From Dimargaris cristalligena (taxonomy: Eukaryota; Kickxellomycota; Dimargaritomycetes; Dimargaritales; Dimargaritaceae): DNA of 29,498 nt. The notes below the pieces were generated by a model. The model saw nothing but the letters and a program-made list of their open reading frames with translations, did no database searches and was not told where the DNA came from. The translations under genes were made by a program, and so were the position numbers. Below, one piece after another: positions 1 to 10,164 of the stretch. Position 1 is the stretch's first letter, and the number at the start of each line of letters is the position of its first letter. The stretch is from the NCBI GenBank assembly GCA_027576995.1, contig JANBQC010000347.1, positions 1-29,498 of the forward strand. The letters run 5' to 3'.

Positions 1-1137
1 TAAGGTTACCCATGATGTGTATACCGCCGAGAGAAGTACTACTGGGTGATTTTAGCCTGTCAGTAGAATGCGGGATGATGCTCTGGTTAAGCGGTAATAC
101 TTGCCCAGAGAAAAGCTGAACAATTCGGGACCTCCTTTCGGTCAATCCCAGCATTTTAGACACTAATTTATGTGTAAAAAAGGCTTGATAGATTGTAGTA
201 GGCAAGGGATAATATGACTGTGGAAACGCTGCGTTAACCCAGCCTGGTCTAAAGCAAGTAGCAATAGGGGGGGGATTGGCAAGCCGCTTTTATAATCCAC
301 TGTGGGAGAGTAGTAAACGTATATAATTCGACTGTACATATGGGTAGATCACACACTCCTCGGCGGATAGGATGATTGACCACCACTCACCAGGTGCAAT
401 ACTAATCACCAGCGAGGAACACAGACAAGGACTTGCTGTTACCCTGACTCGGTCTGACGGGGGGTTGGGAGAGATGGAGAACCCGCCAGGTAAAATTTTA
501 CAGGGTCCCCATATCATGCTATTAATCAGATCTAGCTGCTGTAAATTTATTAAAACAGCAGCCAACTGGGAGAGGGAACAAAATGGTAGGGTTGAACAGC
601 GCTACTATATCAGTGACGTTCCAAAGCCCATGTCGACCCTATTAACTATGCACTGGTATTTGTCATATGAAATGCACTAATGGTATTGGTGGTAGTTATG
701 GCTTAGGGGCCTGGGAAGCCACGCCAGAGGCGGTCTGCCCAACAGCTACAGTAAAATAATACCTCTAGGCTGGGGGAAATGGCTGTATCAGTAGAGACCT
801 CTTGCTATTCAGTCCCTTTTCACAATTTTTGAGCCAGTGGGCTGCCTAGCGAGAGTCGTCATTTAAGCAGAATACGTGTACGAAATAGAAATGCTTTTAT
901 TATAATAGTTTATTATAAACCGGTAGACCAACCAAGGCTCTGGAGTAAATAGATGTCGACAATAAATATGTTAAGAAGGTGGAAGTATATAATTATAGTT
1001 ACGCCCCAGTGAACGAAAATAGAGCCCCCGGTATGGAATAGCCATATAATCTTGACAGCTAAGCACATGTAATGCCCATAGATGGGTTATAATTCAGTAC
1101 TATATATACTCTAGGATACATAGTTTATGCCGATATT
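1..1137. other. Intergenic spacer downstream of CFT1
   Basis: No convincing gene. Open frames of up to about 100 codons lie on both strands at 290-680, but they overlap each other, have mixed codon use unlike the real genes here, and resemble nothing I know. The stretch contains an 8-G run at 267-274 and TTTATT motifs at 896-901 and 909-914, which read as AATAAA on the minus strand and could serve CFT1 3' end formation. Confidence 0.6.
896..914 (-). terminator. Possible poly(A) signals of CFT1
   Basis: Two AATAAA hexamers on the minus strand (at 901-896 and 914-909) lie about 225-240 nt beyond the CFT1 stop codon in an AT-rich stretch. Position and sequence fit a fungal 3' end element. There is no transcript evidence, and weaker A-rich elements closer to the stop could be used instead. 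Confidence 0.3.
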
Positions 1138-4100
1138 TTAGAAGTAGCCGATTTCCTGGGGTATAATTGTAACATCCACTGCTACTCGGTCCAGGGTTGA
1201 CCCGATCCGGTGGGTAAATTCGCGTTGCTTGGATATGGGTAAAGGATCGAGGTACTGGTTGATCAAGGACAGGTCCACGAAGTTCTTGGCCGGATTGCTA
1301 GTCAATCGCTGACCAACGGGAAGCAGCCGGAACGCGCGTGGGTTAAGCCCAGCGACATGGGGGATGCCGTTGGTAAGGTAGAGATAGAGACGCTGGAGTC
1401 GTTTAAACGTTTTTTCGGGGACGGACGATACCGCAAATACCGCTCCCGAGTCGGTACCGCATAAACATAGTTGTTTCTGGGTTACGGGGTGTTGGGGTCC
1501 CGGCGGGGGGCGGTTAGAGTGGTGGCGGGCATTATTAGAAAGGTTGTGGGCGGGATGATGGTCCGGCCGGAGACGCAGAGCAGACTGACTAGGTAGCCGC
1601 ATCATGCAGGTGACTCGGCAACCGAGATGGAAGTCGGCCCGTCGGAGCAGTTTCTGACCGGAGAAAGACTGGACATGGCGCGGCGAGTAACTCAGACAGA
1701 AAATATTACACCGGTCGTCCGCCACGAGGAAGTAGGTGGACCGATCATCGACGATGAATTCACCACAGGTCACATCCATGGGCAAATAGTCCCGGCCTAG
1801 CATGACGAGGTTAGCCGGTTCGTCCTGAAAGCCCACCAGAGCGGCGCCCTTGCTCGTGTCCCCCATGAGGATAAAGTTCTTGAGGACGGTGGCGCTGGTG
1901 ACGTACAGCAGAAGGTCCACAAACGCGACCCCTTCCAGTTTGATCCCGTCACGGAAATTCTTGGCAAACACCCGGGGACCAGTGGGCACGATGAGATGGC
2001 CATTCACCGCACAGAGCGCCGAGACGGGCCCACCCACTTCATCCTCGCAGACCAACTTTAGCTTATATTTGGTGAGGGGCCGGCCGGGTTCAGGCACGAC
2101 TTCGATAATATCAAATAGCAGGGCATGGCCCCGCATGGCCCGGTCCTCCCCGTTGACTAAAGAGGTACTGGCCGCCATGTAGAATTTGCGCCCGGTTACC
2201 GTTTGGCGACTGGTCAGACTCAGGCACTTGAAGTCCGTGACGTGGTGGTCCGGTTCTAGCACGTACGTATCGATGATTTCCCAGGCTTCGGGGGAAATAA
2301 GGTCGATTTGGAAGTGCGGTACCAATGGTTTGAGGTCCATCTTGCCCTGGTCGGTCGGGTTGGGCTCCGGACTGACCGGTCGGCCCGACCGCGGGGGCGA
2401 CGGGGGGAGTTCGATATTCATTTTTTGGTTCGCCGCGTGGATGGCCTGTTCGAGCTTGGCTTCCTCCTCTTCGTCCTTGCTGGGCAGGGTAAACGGCTGC
2501 GGGGTGGAAGTCACTACGCAAAAGGCCCCCACCGTCGGGTGATAGGCCAAATAGTGAATCGTCCGACCTAGGCCAATCCGGCGGAGAGGCCAGTCGAAAT
2601 CGTAAATGACATCCCGGTCTAGTTGGCCAATATGGAGGCGACTTTGGTCATCCAGGGCAATAAACCCTCGGTCCACTTGGGAACTGTGGAACTCGCAGAA
2701 TCCGGTTAGGCCGCTGGCTGATGTCGGTAGTGTGGGTTTGGGGGCGGTTTTCGCGGCCGTTAAGTCGTCGCCCTCTACTTCAGTCTCCACCTCAGCCAAA
2801 TAACTCGGCGGTAGGCGCAGGGGATGGACCTGGGGGTAGAGACTAAAAGGGGTAATGAAGGCACACTGGGGCTGAGGTCCCCGGATGAGGAAGCCATGGT
2901 GACCTTGGATATTCCGGAAAGTGGTAATGGGGTTCGGTACCGGGCCGGTCGGCGCTGGATTTTCCGCAGAGGAGGGTAGGACAAGCGTCGATAGCGGGCA
3001 TTTGGTGAGTCGGAGGGCTAGCCGATTTTTCAATTGACCTTTATCGACGGGAGCCACGGCCTTGGGGGGGGTGGCCTCAACAGGAGGTGGCGGCACATTT
3101 AAACAGGGCGCCACCTCCAGTGGATCCGGTGTACTCGGATCAAAGGGGAAAGCACGGTAGAGCGCCACCTCCCCCGACCGCCGAACGGCACAGAGGTAGA
3201 CGTCGTCGAGTGCGGGCCCAAAGGCGTGGAGACGGAGGTGGGTGATGTCGGCTAGGGAAATGGGGTTCGTTTGCGGTAGAGTGATTGGCGGCCGGGATGT
3301 TTGCCACTGCGCCACTAGACTGTCAGTGAGTAGGCCTGGAAGCTGGTCGAAATAGGGGGCTACGTACACTAATTGGTACTTAGGCAAGGCGTAGATTTCA
3401 AGGGCACCATTGAGGCGAAATACGCAGCACCATTGGGGTGCCGTATTGGCGGCCGATAGGGCTTGCTGAAGATTACTGACGTTGTCTTCGTCGACATGGT
3501 GCCTGGTGGAGCCGCCAGAGCGTAGGCTGGCCGATGGAGGCCCATCGCCCAGGGCGTCGGCATCATCAAAGTCTACCTGCTCGTCATCGTCTATATCCAT
3601 AGAGGCAACCGGCCGCGGTGGGGGGAGGTCAATTTCGAGGGTAGCCGTGGCCTCAACTGCTACATTAGTGGTACTCGTGGCGTCACTCGGAGAGTCATCA
3701 GGGGCCAGTGGGTCGGCCAGAGTCAAATCAACATCTAATACTGAGGACAGGGGTTTAAAGCAACCGTAGATATCATCAAAAAGACAAGCGGATACAATGG
3801 CGGATCGATTGAGATGAGTGGGGATCCGGACAAAGTGGAGTTGCGGCTGGGCCGAATTGACTCTAGTTACCAGGGCCACCGAGCCGTCGGTCAAGACCAA
3901 CAGTACAAAAGGATCAACGATGTGGCAGTCCACAATTCGTATGGTCGTGGAGTTGGTGTACTCATCGATGGTCAGGGACTGGATTCGCTGGACCTGATGA
4001 TTAAGAAGATAAACGGCGTCCTCGGTAACTTGCACAATTTGGCGATGGTTGGCCCATTCGGCCACTCCCACCGTTAGAGCGGTTTCGGCAAACCCCGTGT

Positions 4101-6258
4101 CCTCCACCTGCTGAAGTTCATCGCTGGACTCGAGGACGAGCGTAGCCCCCGGTTTCGACAGAACCAAATACTTGGTAAAGGCCGTGTCCGAATCGGGCTC
4201 GTAGCTGTTGGGGAGGCCCCAGGATGATCCGCTCTGTTGATCTTGCATTTGGAGGGACCAGATGTACTTAAAGCCCGGTAAATGGAACGAGGTCAAAACA
4301 TCGGGTTGGATATGGCGCTGGAGGATCGATAGCGAGCTGGCTGCTCCATAGCCTGAGCCGGCCACGAAGCGGGCGGGCCCATTGCTCGGTTCGGCGGTAT
4401 CGCTGTCGGTGGCCGAAGCATTCCCGACATCGGCGGGGGTCAAACCAAGGGTGGCACACGACATCGGGGCTAGGCATAGTACGGAATCGCTAACATTAAA
4501 CCGGTAGTAGGAAAACCATTTAGGCTGATTGGAAGTAGACCTCGCGCTCGGCCCCGTTGCGGATTGGCCCGCCGCAAAAGGGGCAGCGGTTGATTTACCG
4601 GCTGGCATGGGTCCGTATAATTCCTCGTCCCAGTCGTCCTCGTCCTCCACCGGAGGCAGCGATTCACCAGCGGAGGGGTTGGTTGCCATGCCGGAGACGG
4701 GCTTGGAGTCCCCGGCTGACTCGGTAGCCGAATCAGAGAGGCTAGTGGGGGGAAGAAGGGAGGTGGTTCGCGGTCGGACGGGCTCAATGTCGTAAACGAC
4801 CCGGGTAGCCGAGCCCACCGGTGGAATTTGGAACCGAATAAGCTGTGAATCACCCATAGCGGATCCCAAAAAGAGAAGGTCCGGGGACACTAAGCTAACG
4901 CAGGACGGAGTAACACTCTCGCCAATCAGTGCGAGTTTGAGATTAGATACACTCCGACCGTGACTAAGACACCGGACAAGAAGGAGCTGCCCCGACGCCA
5001 AGGACATTAGCATAGTTTCGTGGTCCAGAAAAACGGACTGACTGCACTCGAGTCGGAGCTGTATAGGGTCGGAGGTGGAGTCATCGGCGGTACTACCCGG
5101 TTGGTCAATATGGACCCGATTAAGTGGGAAGGCGGTGTAGCATGACATAGCCTCCATGGAATTCACGGCCACTCCAACGCCGGCCGAACCCTGGCTTAAA
5201 TGAATCAGCGCGTTGGCGGCTACTACCATTAGACCGCCCGTTGGAATAGGGACGGGCACAATTTTAAAACAATCGTAGGGCAGTCCGGTTTTGTGGTAAA
5301 TGACCGACGCGCCCTTCTGCATCAGGTCCAGTGAGAGTACAATGACGGAACAAGTATCCCGCTGGTTTTTAAGGTTACCAGTCCAGGTCGTTTCAGGGGC
5401 CTCGTACAGGATGGCGAGGGTGGGGACGTAGTAGCCGTGTAGAAAAACGATGTCTAGGACTTGGGCCACCCGCTGGTCCAGCTGTTCTAAATCGAGCATA
5501 AAACTGGGCGAATAGGGCCAGCTGGTGGCCGGGGGAACCGACCCCGTCATGGGTAGGGGACGTTTGCGGTTTAGATCGGCGGCCATCGAGGTGGGGCCCA
5601 GCGCCAGGTCCGCATTTTCGGCCTGCCGAAAGGGCAGCACGGCGATCCGATCGCGGTACACCTGGAGTATGGCGCACCGGCCATTGGGGTCGGTAATCAC
5701 GGTGGGGGGCCACGGCTCCTGCAGGGACTCGGTCCGAAATTCCTCCCATTCGTAGTAATGAATCGACACGGTAACGAAGCAGTGGCCGGTTGGCGAATAT
5801 TCCAGCAGGGCCATTTTGGCTTCGGCTAAAGCCAGTAATAGGTAAGAACGGCCATGGGCCTCGCTGGCTGACGTCTGGACGAGCGTTAGGGATTGGACCT
5901 GGCCCTGCAGCGGGGCCTTTAATACTAGTTGGAGGCGCGGGGTACCGGTTTGGGAAAAGGCCTGTAGGGTCCGGATCTCGGAGGAATCCTTGTCCGGGTT
6001 ACTGAAGTCCAGGGCCTGATCCGCATCCAGGTCGAAAGCCTGGGTCTGGTAGGTATAGGCGAAGGTGGAGGTGGGGTGGACCCGGTTCGCTTCGGACGTG
6101 GACGGGTCCATTTCCCGCATGATTACCAAATAGACCTCCAGGACATTGCCGCGCACGAGGATGAGATTGGTGTCATTGCGTCCGGTAAAGTGGCCCGCCG
6201 CGCAATGGTAGGTGGCCGTCGGGGGAATGAGCTCCTGGTAAACCGGATAGAGGGACAT
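1138..6258 (-). CDS. CFT1: Cleavage and polyadenylation specificity factor subunit 1 (CPSF160/Cft1)
   Basis: Encodes 1706 aa in one uninterrupted exon. The N-terminus (MSLYPVYQELIPPT, then a strand ending in EVYLVI) aligns with the start of metazoan CPSF1 (MYAVYKQ..PPT), which supports the ATG at 6258. An MMS1_N-type beta-propeller region spans roughly residues 80-880 and a CPSF_A domain roughly 1316-1670, ending in the typical tail with LINQYLDPLP and a C-terminal GYF. Cft1 is the nuclear scaffold of the polyadenylation machinery; with Wdr33/Pfs2 and CPSF30 homologues it recognises the AAUAAA signal and positions the endonuclease for mRNA 3' end formation. The protein is longer than human CPSF1 (about 1440 aa) because of low-complexity inserts: an acidic loop with DEELYG near 535-547, a D-rich stretch at 887-906 and a His/Pro-rich insert near 1557-1593 inside CPSF_A. 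It is transcribed divergently from the DCAF4-like gene. Identity is near certain; DDB1 and SF3b130 share the fold but differ in the N-terminus. Confidence 0.95.
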   Translation of the reverse strand: MSLYPVYQELIPPTATYHCAAGHFTGRNDTNLILVRGNVLEVYLVIMREMDPSTSEANRVHPTSTFAYTYQTQAFDLDADQALDFSNPDKDSSEIRTLQAFSQTGTPRLQLVLKAPLQGQVQSLTLVQTSASEAHGRSYLLLALAEAKMALLEYSPTGHCFVTVSIHYYEWEEFRTESLQEPWPPTVITDPNGRCAILQVYRDRIAVLPFRQAENADLALGPTSMAADLNRKRPLPMTGSVPPATSWPYSPSFMLDLEQLDQRVAQVLDIVFLHGYYVPTLAILYEAPETTWTGNLKNQRDTCSVIVLSLDLMQKGASVIYHKTGLPYDCFKIVPVPIPTGGLMVVAANALIHLSQGSAGVGVAVNSMEAMSCYTAFPLNRVHIDQPGSTADDSTSDPIQLRLECSQSVFLDHETMLMSLASGQLLLVRCLSHGRSVSNLKLALIGESVTPSCVSLVSPDLLFLGSAMGDSQLIRFQIPPVGSATRVVYDIEPVRPRTTSLLPPTSLSDSATESAGDSKPVSGMATNPSAGESLPPVEDEDDWDEELYGPMPAGKSTAAPFAAGQSATGPSARSTSNQPKWFSYYRFNVSDSVLCLAPMSCATLGLTPADVGNASATDSDTAEPSNGPARFVAGSGYGAASSLSILQRHIQPDVLTSFHLPGFKYIWSLQMQDQQSGSSWGLPNSYEPDSDTAFTKYLVLSKPGATLVLESSDELQQVEDTGFAETALTVGVAEWANHRQIVQVTEDAVYLLNHQVQRIQSLTIDEYTNSTTIRIVDCHIVDPFVLLVLTDGSVALVTRVNSAQPQLHFVRIPTHLNRSAIVSACLFDDIYGCFKPLSSVLDVDLTLADPLAPDDSPSDATSTTNVAVEATATLEIDLPPPRPVASMDIDDDEQVDFDDADALGDGPPSASLRSGGSTRHHVDEDNVSNLQQALSAANTAPQWCCVFRLNGALEIYALPKYQLVYVAPYFDQLPGLLTDSLVAQWQTSRPPITLPQTNPISLADITHLRLHAFGPALDDVYLCAVRRSGEVALYRAFPFDPSTPDPLEVAPCLNVPPPPVEATPPKAVAPVDKGQLKNRLALRLTKCPLSTLVLPSSAENPAPTGPVPNPITTFRNIQGHHGFLIRGPQPQCAFITPFSLYPQVHPLRLPPSYLAEVETEVEGDDLTAAKTAPKPTLPTSASGLTGFCEFHSSQVDRGFIALDDQSRLHIGQLDRDVIYDFDWPLRRIGLGRTIHYLAYHPTVGAFCVVTSTPQPFTLPSKDEEEEAKLEQAIHAANQKMNIELPPSPPRSGRPVSPEPNPTDQGKMDLKPLVPHFQIDLISPEAWEIIDTYVLEPDHHVTDFKCLSLTSRQTVTGRKFYMAASTSLVNGEDRAMRGHALLFDIIEVVPEPGRPLTKYKLKLVCEDEVGGPVSALCAVNGHLIVPTGPRVFAKNFRDGIKLEGVAFVDLLLYVTSATVLKNFILMGDTSKGAALVGFQDEPANLVMLGRDYLPMDVTCGEFIVDDRSTYFLVADDRCNIFCLSYSPRHVQSFSGQKLLRRADFHLGCRVTCMMRLPSQSALRLRPDHHPAHNLSNNARHHSNRPPPGPQHPVTQKQLCLCGTDSGAVFAVSSVPEKTFKRLQRLYLYLTNGIPHVAGLNPRAFRLLPVGQRLTSNPAKNFVDLSLINQYLDPLPISKQREFTHRIGSTLDRVAVDVTIIPQEIGYF

Positions 6259-6818
6259 GGTGGGCGGTTCGCCTCCGGTATCGGAGACGAGTGGCGATGG
6301 GAGAGATAGGGTGGTGGGAGCGAACGAGAACGGGGCGCTGATTCACGCGTTAATTCCGATTCTCGGGGATGGAATAGTACAAGGCAGCTTGGGCAGCGGT
6401 ATTTCGAGTGGAAGAACAAGGGCGGAGGAGAGGTATAGTTGGAGGGTTGGAAATAAACGAGTAGGCTAATTCGCGTACCAATGAGCACTAAGTATGAGAG
6501 GAGTAGTGGCTAAGCTGATTCCGAGCGTCTCCTCTATTTGGCATTCAAAGGAAGCCGTTAAACCATACCACATCAATATACAATTCTCTAATATTTTTTT
6601 TATGAAATCGCTTTGAAATGAGCTTTATAGCTGGGTACCTTTTAATCAAGTCCTTCAATATCTACACCGATATCCCATAGTCGGCTATTACTGCCACTGA
6701 ATATGCGTTTTTGCTCTTCCTACTAATGTATGGCTCGTTCAGTTGAAATGAATCGCTTATTCCCTTTAGTTTCTCTCTGTATACACCCAAGGTTATAAGA
6801 GCGCATTTTTATTTGAAT
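6259..6818. promoter_or_regulatory. Divergent promoter region between CFT1 and DCAF4-like gene
   Basis: These 560 nt separate the two start codons and must hold both promoters. The half next to CFT1 is GC-richer and contains purine/pyrimidine-asymmetric stretches (6400-6450). The half next to the WD40 gene is AT-rich (6560-6660), with T-runs and no unambiguous TATA box at a sensible distance. No specific operator motif could be assigned. Confidence 0.5.
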
Positions 6819-9131
6819 ATGGGCCCTTCGCCACCACCTCCAAAGAACAAAAGGCGCAGACACCGGGAGCGCCGCCCTGAGGTCAGTTCAGAATGCCTCA
6901 CTTCCCCAACATTACCAACCCCCAACGAAGGTCCCCCGTTCCGAACCCAGGCCACTAAAGTAGACACCGGGCATTCACTTCAAATTCCTTCGGAAGTGAC
7001 CACCCGCCGGAAACGAGATGGCGGTCGAGCGAAACAGCTGCTGGGTAGTCAGGACAGGACGGGACAACCCAACGCCTCTGCCACACCATCGACATCAGTA
7101 TCGGCATCGACATCGACCTGTCGACCACCCACTTCCCATCCTAACCGCCGAGGGAAAATCCCTGCGACGGGAGCCGTAACAGCAACCCCACGACGACCTT
7201 GCCTGGACCACCGGACCTCTACTTCATCTAGCAACGACCCCTCGCCATCGGCATCTATCCGCATTTCGCCCGCGGCCACCCCGCCGCCGTCCAACATGCC
7301 TATCCTTCCCGGGTTCACATACTGTCCCGTCCAACGCCGGTACTTTAAGGTGGAAAAAGGCGGGGCATCCAATCCAGGCAGCCAGCACCATGAAGATCAA
7401 ATACGAGAACGTCAAAGGACACAGGAACTTCAGCAACACCACATCAGCGAGCAGCAGGCGGTGGAGCGGGCCCAACAAACGTGGCCCGAATTTTTGGCCA
7501 ACCGGGATTTGGGCTGCTGTCGCCGGGATCGATGGCGCGCATACAAGGAGGAAGCCGTGAATCGTGGTGGTGGCGGTGGGTCGTCTAGGTCACCCAGCAG
7601 ACCCACCCAATTGCAACACGTCGAAATGACGGTCCGCACGCTGAAGCCCCGCATGATCCTGGATTTGGCACAGCCCGGCGGGGATCGTCGGGACCATAAC
7701 GGGAATAGTTCGCACGTCCCCCCAAGAATACCGTACGATTTGGCGACTGGAAGTATCGTGGATATGCTAGTCGGCCCTGCCCAGGATCAGGCAATATCAC
7801 TCCTCACAACACAAGGCCAACTGGACACTTTAACCCTGACCCCCACCACTGCCTTTACCCGACGCCGTACCCTAGCCAAGGCACCGCCTCTCCGCCAGAT
7901 CCAGGCTGATCTACTCGACACCCACCAATTCACCCATGGAACGACAATGGTACGGCGCAACCATGGCCACTACTTTGCCCTATTCCCGGGTGCCCGCAAC
8001 CAACCCCCCGAACTCCAGATGGTGCGGCAGGCTCGGGCGGGTGAGAGCTGCCCCCTGATCCTCCAGCGTGGAGTAAAGTGGACCACGGCCTGGACAATGG
8101 CGGTCGGCTCCCACGATGTGTCCCTGGGCACTTCGGACGGTATTTATAACTTTAATATGTATGAAGCCACCCGCCCGACGGATGAACCCCTCTCTATTGA
8201 ATCGCCGGCCCGAACGGGCCTGGGTCTGGGTCTGCGGATGTCGGAAGACCCTCCAACGGGTATTCAAGCCTCATTAAACCTGGTGATCCAAACTGGGAGC
8301 GATGTCTTTGCCATCCAGCGGGACCGCTATCACCCGTCACTAGTTTACGCCGGGTGCCGGGATGGCCGGGCCCGCCTCTTCGATTACCGAGTCCCCTTTT
8401 CACGACACCTACCCCAGTACGGCCTCCTACCAGGGGTCCATATGCCGGGAACGTCCATTACTCATTTAGACCAGACCAACGAATGGCAGCTATTGACAGC
8501 CACCACCGGGGATAGCCATGCCCTATGGGACATTCGATACATGCGGGGGACGGCAATAAACGCATCCGCCGAAGCAGACGCGGTAGTGTATCCGGTAGTG
8601 CCGTACCGCAGCCAGGGCTCTGACCCTGTAATTCAGGTGGACATGGATTACCGCCGGACAAATCCGCTGGCTCGCTCCAGTAGGAGTGGAGAGGGGGGTT
8701 ATGGGGGCACGCCCTACCAACCGGCCCGATCTCGAAAAGCAGGAACCCGGACGACTACGACTATGAAAACTGCATTGGTTCCCCACACTTCACCCGCTTC
8801 AGCTCGGGACCCCGCTCACCCAGTACTGTACTTCAAGGGCCACGTCAACCAAAATTTTTCCCGGGATCTGGGGCTAGCCCTCCATCCGGGGGGGTCCGTC
8901 TTGGCCGCCGCCGGTTCCGACCGTTGTATCCGCCTATGGAGCACTACCACAGGCCAACTTCTGAATGTCCTAACCAGTCCATTCGATTACTCAGACATGG
9001 CATCAAAAGCGGAGGTGGACCCCTACCGCATTCGGACCATACAGTGGTACGAGCGGGCGGACTGGGGCACCTCTCCCTTTGCCCTTCTTGTCGCCCAACA
9101 CCGTGGGCTGGCCCTGTTTGATACGCAATAA
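6819..9131 (+). CDS. DCAF4/WDR21-like WD40 protein (predicted CUL4-DDB1 substrate receptor)
   Basis: Encodes 770 aa from the ATG at 6819 (A at -3, G at +4); the frame is open slightly further, but only from a TTG. Residues 1-159 are a basic, Ser/Thr/Pro-rich tail of low complexity. Residues 160-178 (MPILPGFTYCPVQRRYFKV) match the signature found at the start of DCAF4/WDR21, which in animals reads LPGFYYD..+.RYF+I. WD40 blades follow: a repeat with RARLFDYR ending near 524, one ending in LWDIR with W570-D571-I572-R573, and a terminal blade at 672-718 (FKGHVNQ...GSDRCIRLWS). WDIR is a perfect WDxR box, the DDB1-contacting motif of DCAF proteins, so a role as CUL4-DDB1 ubiquitin ligase receptor is inferred. 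The substrate is unknown. At 770 aa it is larger than human DCAF4 (about 495 aa), mainly through the N-terminal tail and inter-blade insertions. Stop TAA is followed by an AATAAA. Confidence 0.85.
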   Translation: MGPSPPPPKNKRRRHRERRPEVSSECLTSPTLPTPNEGPPFRTQATKVDTGHSLQIPSEVTTRRKRDGGRAKQLLGSQDRTGQPNASATPSTSVSASTSTCRPPTSHPNRRGKIPATGAVTATPRRPCLDHRTSTSSSNDPSPSASIRISPAATPPPSNMPILPGFTYCPVQRRYFKVEKGGASNPGSQHHEDQIRERQRTQELQQHHISEQQAVERAQQTWPEFLANRDLGCCRRDRWRAYKEEAVNRGGGGGSSRSPSRPTQLQHVEMTVRTLKPRMILDLAQPGGDRRDHNGNSSHVPPRIPYDLATGSIVDMLVGPAQDQAISLLTTQGQLDTLTLTPTTAFTRRRTLAKAPPLRQIQADLLDTHQFTHGTTMVRRNHGHYFALFPGARNQPPELQMVRQARAGESCPLILQRGVKWTTAWTMAVGSHDVSLGTSDGIYNFNMYEATRPTDEPLSIESPARTGLGLGLRMSEDPPTGIQASLNLVIQTGSDVFAIQRDRYHPSLVYAGCRDGRARLFDYRVPFSRHLPQYGLLPGVHMPGTSITHLDQTNEWQLLTATTGDSHALWDIRYMRGTAINASAEADAVVYPVVPYRSQGSDPVIQVDMDYRRTNPLARSSRSGEGGYGGTPYQPARSRKAGTRTTTTMKTALVPHTSPASARDPAHPVLYFKGHVNQNFSRDLGLALHPGGSVLAAAGSDRCIRLWSTTTGQLLNVLTSPFDYSDMASKAEVDPYRIRTIQWYERADWGTSPFALLVAQHRGLALFDTQ

Positions 9132-9152
9132 ACTAACCGTACTAGTTTTATT

Positions 9153-9158
9153 AATAAA
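9153..9158 (+). terminator. Poly(A) signal of DCAF4-like gene
   Basis: AATAAA begins 22 nt after the TAA stop, in an AT-rich stretch that also contains TTTTATTAATAAA. This is the expected place for a short fungal 3' UTR. Confidence 0.45.
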
Positions 9159-10055
9159 CCATAAAAGGGGAGCCGTATATAAAACCTCTGTTTTGAAGGC
9201 ATTATTAAATGAACCAGGAGATGGGATGGACTATTTGTACTGCACAGCCCACCCCTCACTGTAGCATCTACACCCAATAACTCTACGAACGAAAGGATTC
9301 GCCAGAAATAGGCCCCAAGCGGGGGTACATTCAACTACTGCCAAGGCATCACGCAATAACCCAATTTCAGAGAAAAGACCCCACTGGGACTAGCAAATGG
9401 TAAAAGCCGCTATACACCGCCTTCCAACTTCTCTATGATGAAAATACTGGGTAGAGTATTACTGCGAATCCTTTTTTTTGTTTGTTTAATAGCCTCCAGG
9501 CATTACTCCCTTGACCGGCATCAGCTCTGCTAGGCGAAATTGAGCAAAAATTGAATTATTATTGGTACTGGCAATCCGTACTTCATGAATACTGTCGGAA
9601 TTAAGGATTAAAATGGGCCTATCATGATTCTTCTTCTATAATCCGCGTGCAACTGGGGCAACGACGAAGACACACAAGGCTTCACTCAAACATCCACATG
9701 AAATTACCACATTAAATTGGACTTTGCATTATTAAATGCACTCAGGAGTCCCTGTAGCATAGCCAGGACATACAATATATGGGAGAGGGTCAATTTGGCT
9801 GTCTAACGAAAATCCCGTTAGATAAGGCAAACAGTACCAGTTGGAAATGAATATAGCGTCTATTTTCCTATACATGTATCAATCAAATCCCTATACAGCT
9901 GGGTCGAACTTCACCCACTCACACACCGCTTAAAATTAATCCCCTCTCCGATTATTATTTATCAGTGACTCCATCCCGGTAGAAGTATGACTGAGTGGCC
10001 TTTAATGAAAAGAATTACGACGATAAACGGTTATTTTACAAATGTCAGTCCAAAT
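9159..10055. other. Intergenic spacer between DCAF4-like gene and RPL7
   Basis: Two convergently transcribed genes end on either side. I see no coding segment, tRNA or repeat beyond short T-runs (for example near 9472). The open frames here are short or are antisense shadows of the DCAF4-like gene end. Confidence 0.6.
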
Positions 10056-10061
10056 TTTATT
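10056..10061 (-). terminator. Poly(A) signal of RPL7
   Basis: AATAAA on the minus strand about 104 nt beyond the RPL7 stop codon, in an AT-rich stretch. The intervening 3' UTR is A/G-poor on the transcribed strand and holds no competing hexamer that I could see. Confidence 0.4.
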
Positions 10062-10164
10062 TATGGAAAGGCCTCATATTAATAAATCCTGTAAAGGAGT
10101 CAGACTTAATCGAGGGAATATAGAGACCAAAACCTAACATAGACAGAAAGAAGAGGGAGGGAAA

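Noticed and set aside
290..680. Overlapping frames of about 90-100 codons near the left end
   Set aside because: Non-ATG start on the minus strand, mixed codon use and no recognisable similarity; likely chance frames in the CFT1 3' flank.
6813..6818. Start of the DCAF4-like gene six bases earlier
   Set aside because: That codon is TTG; the ATG at 6819 has a good context.
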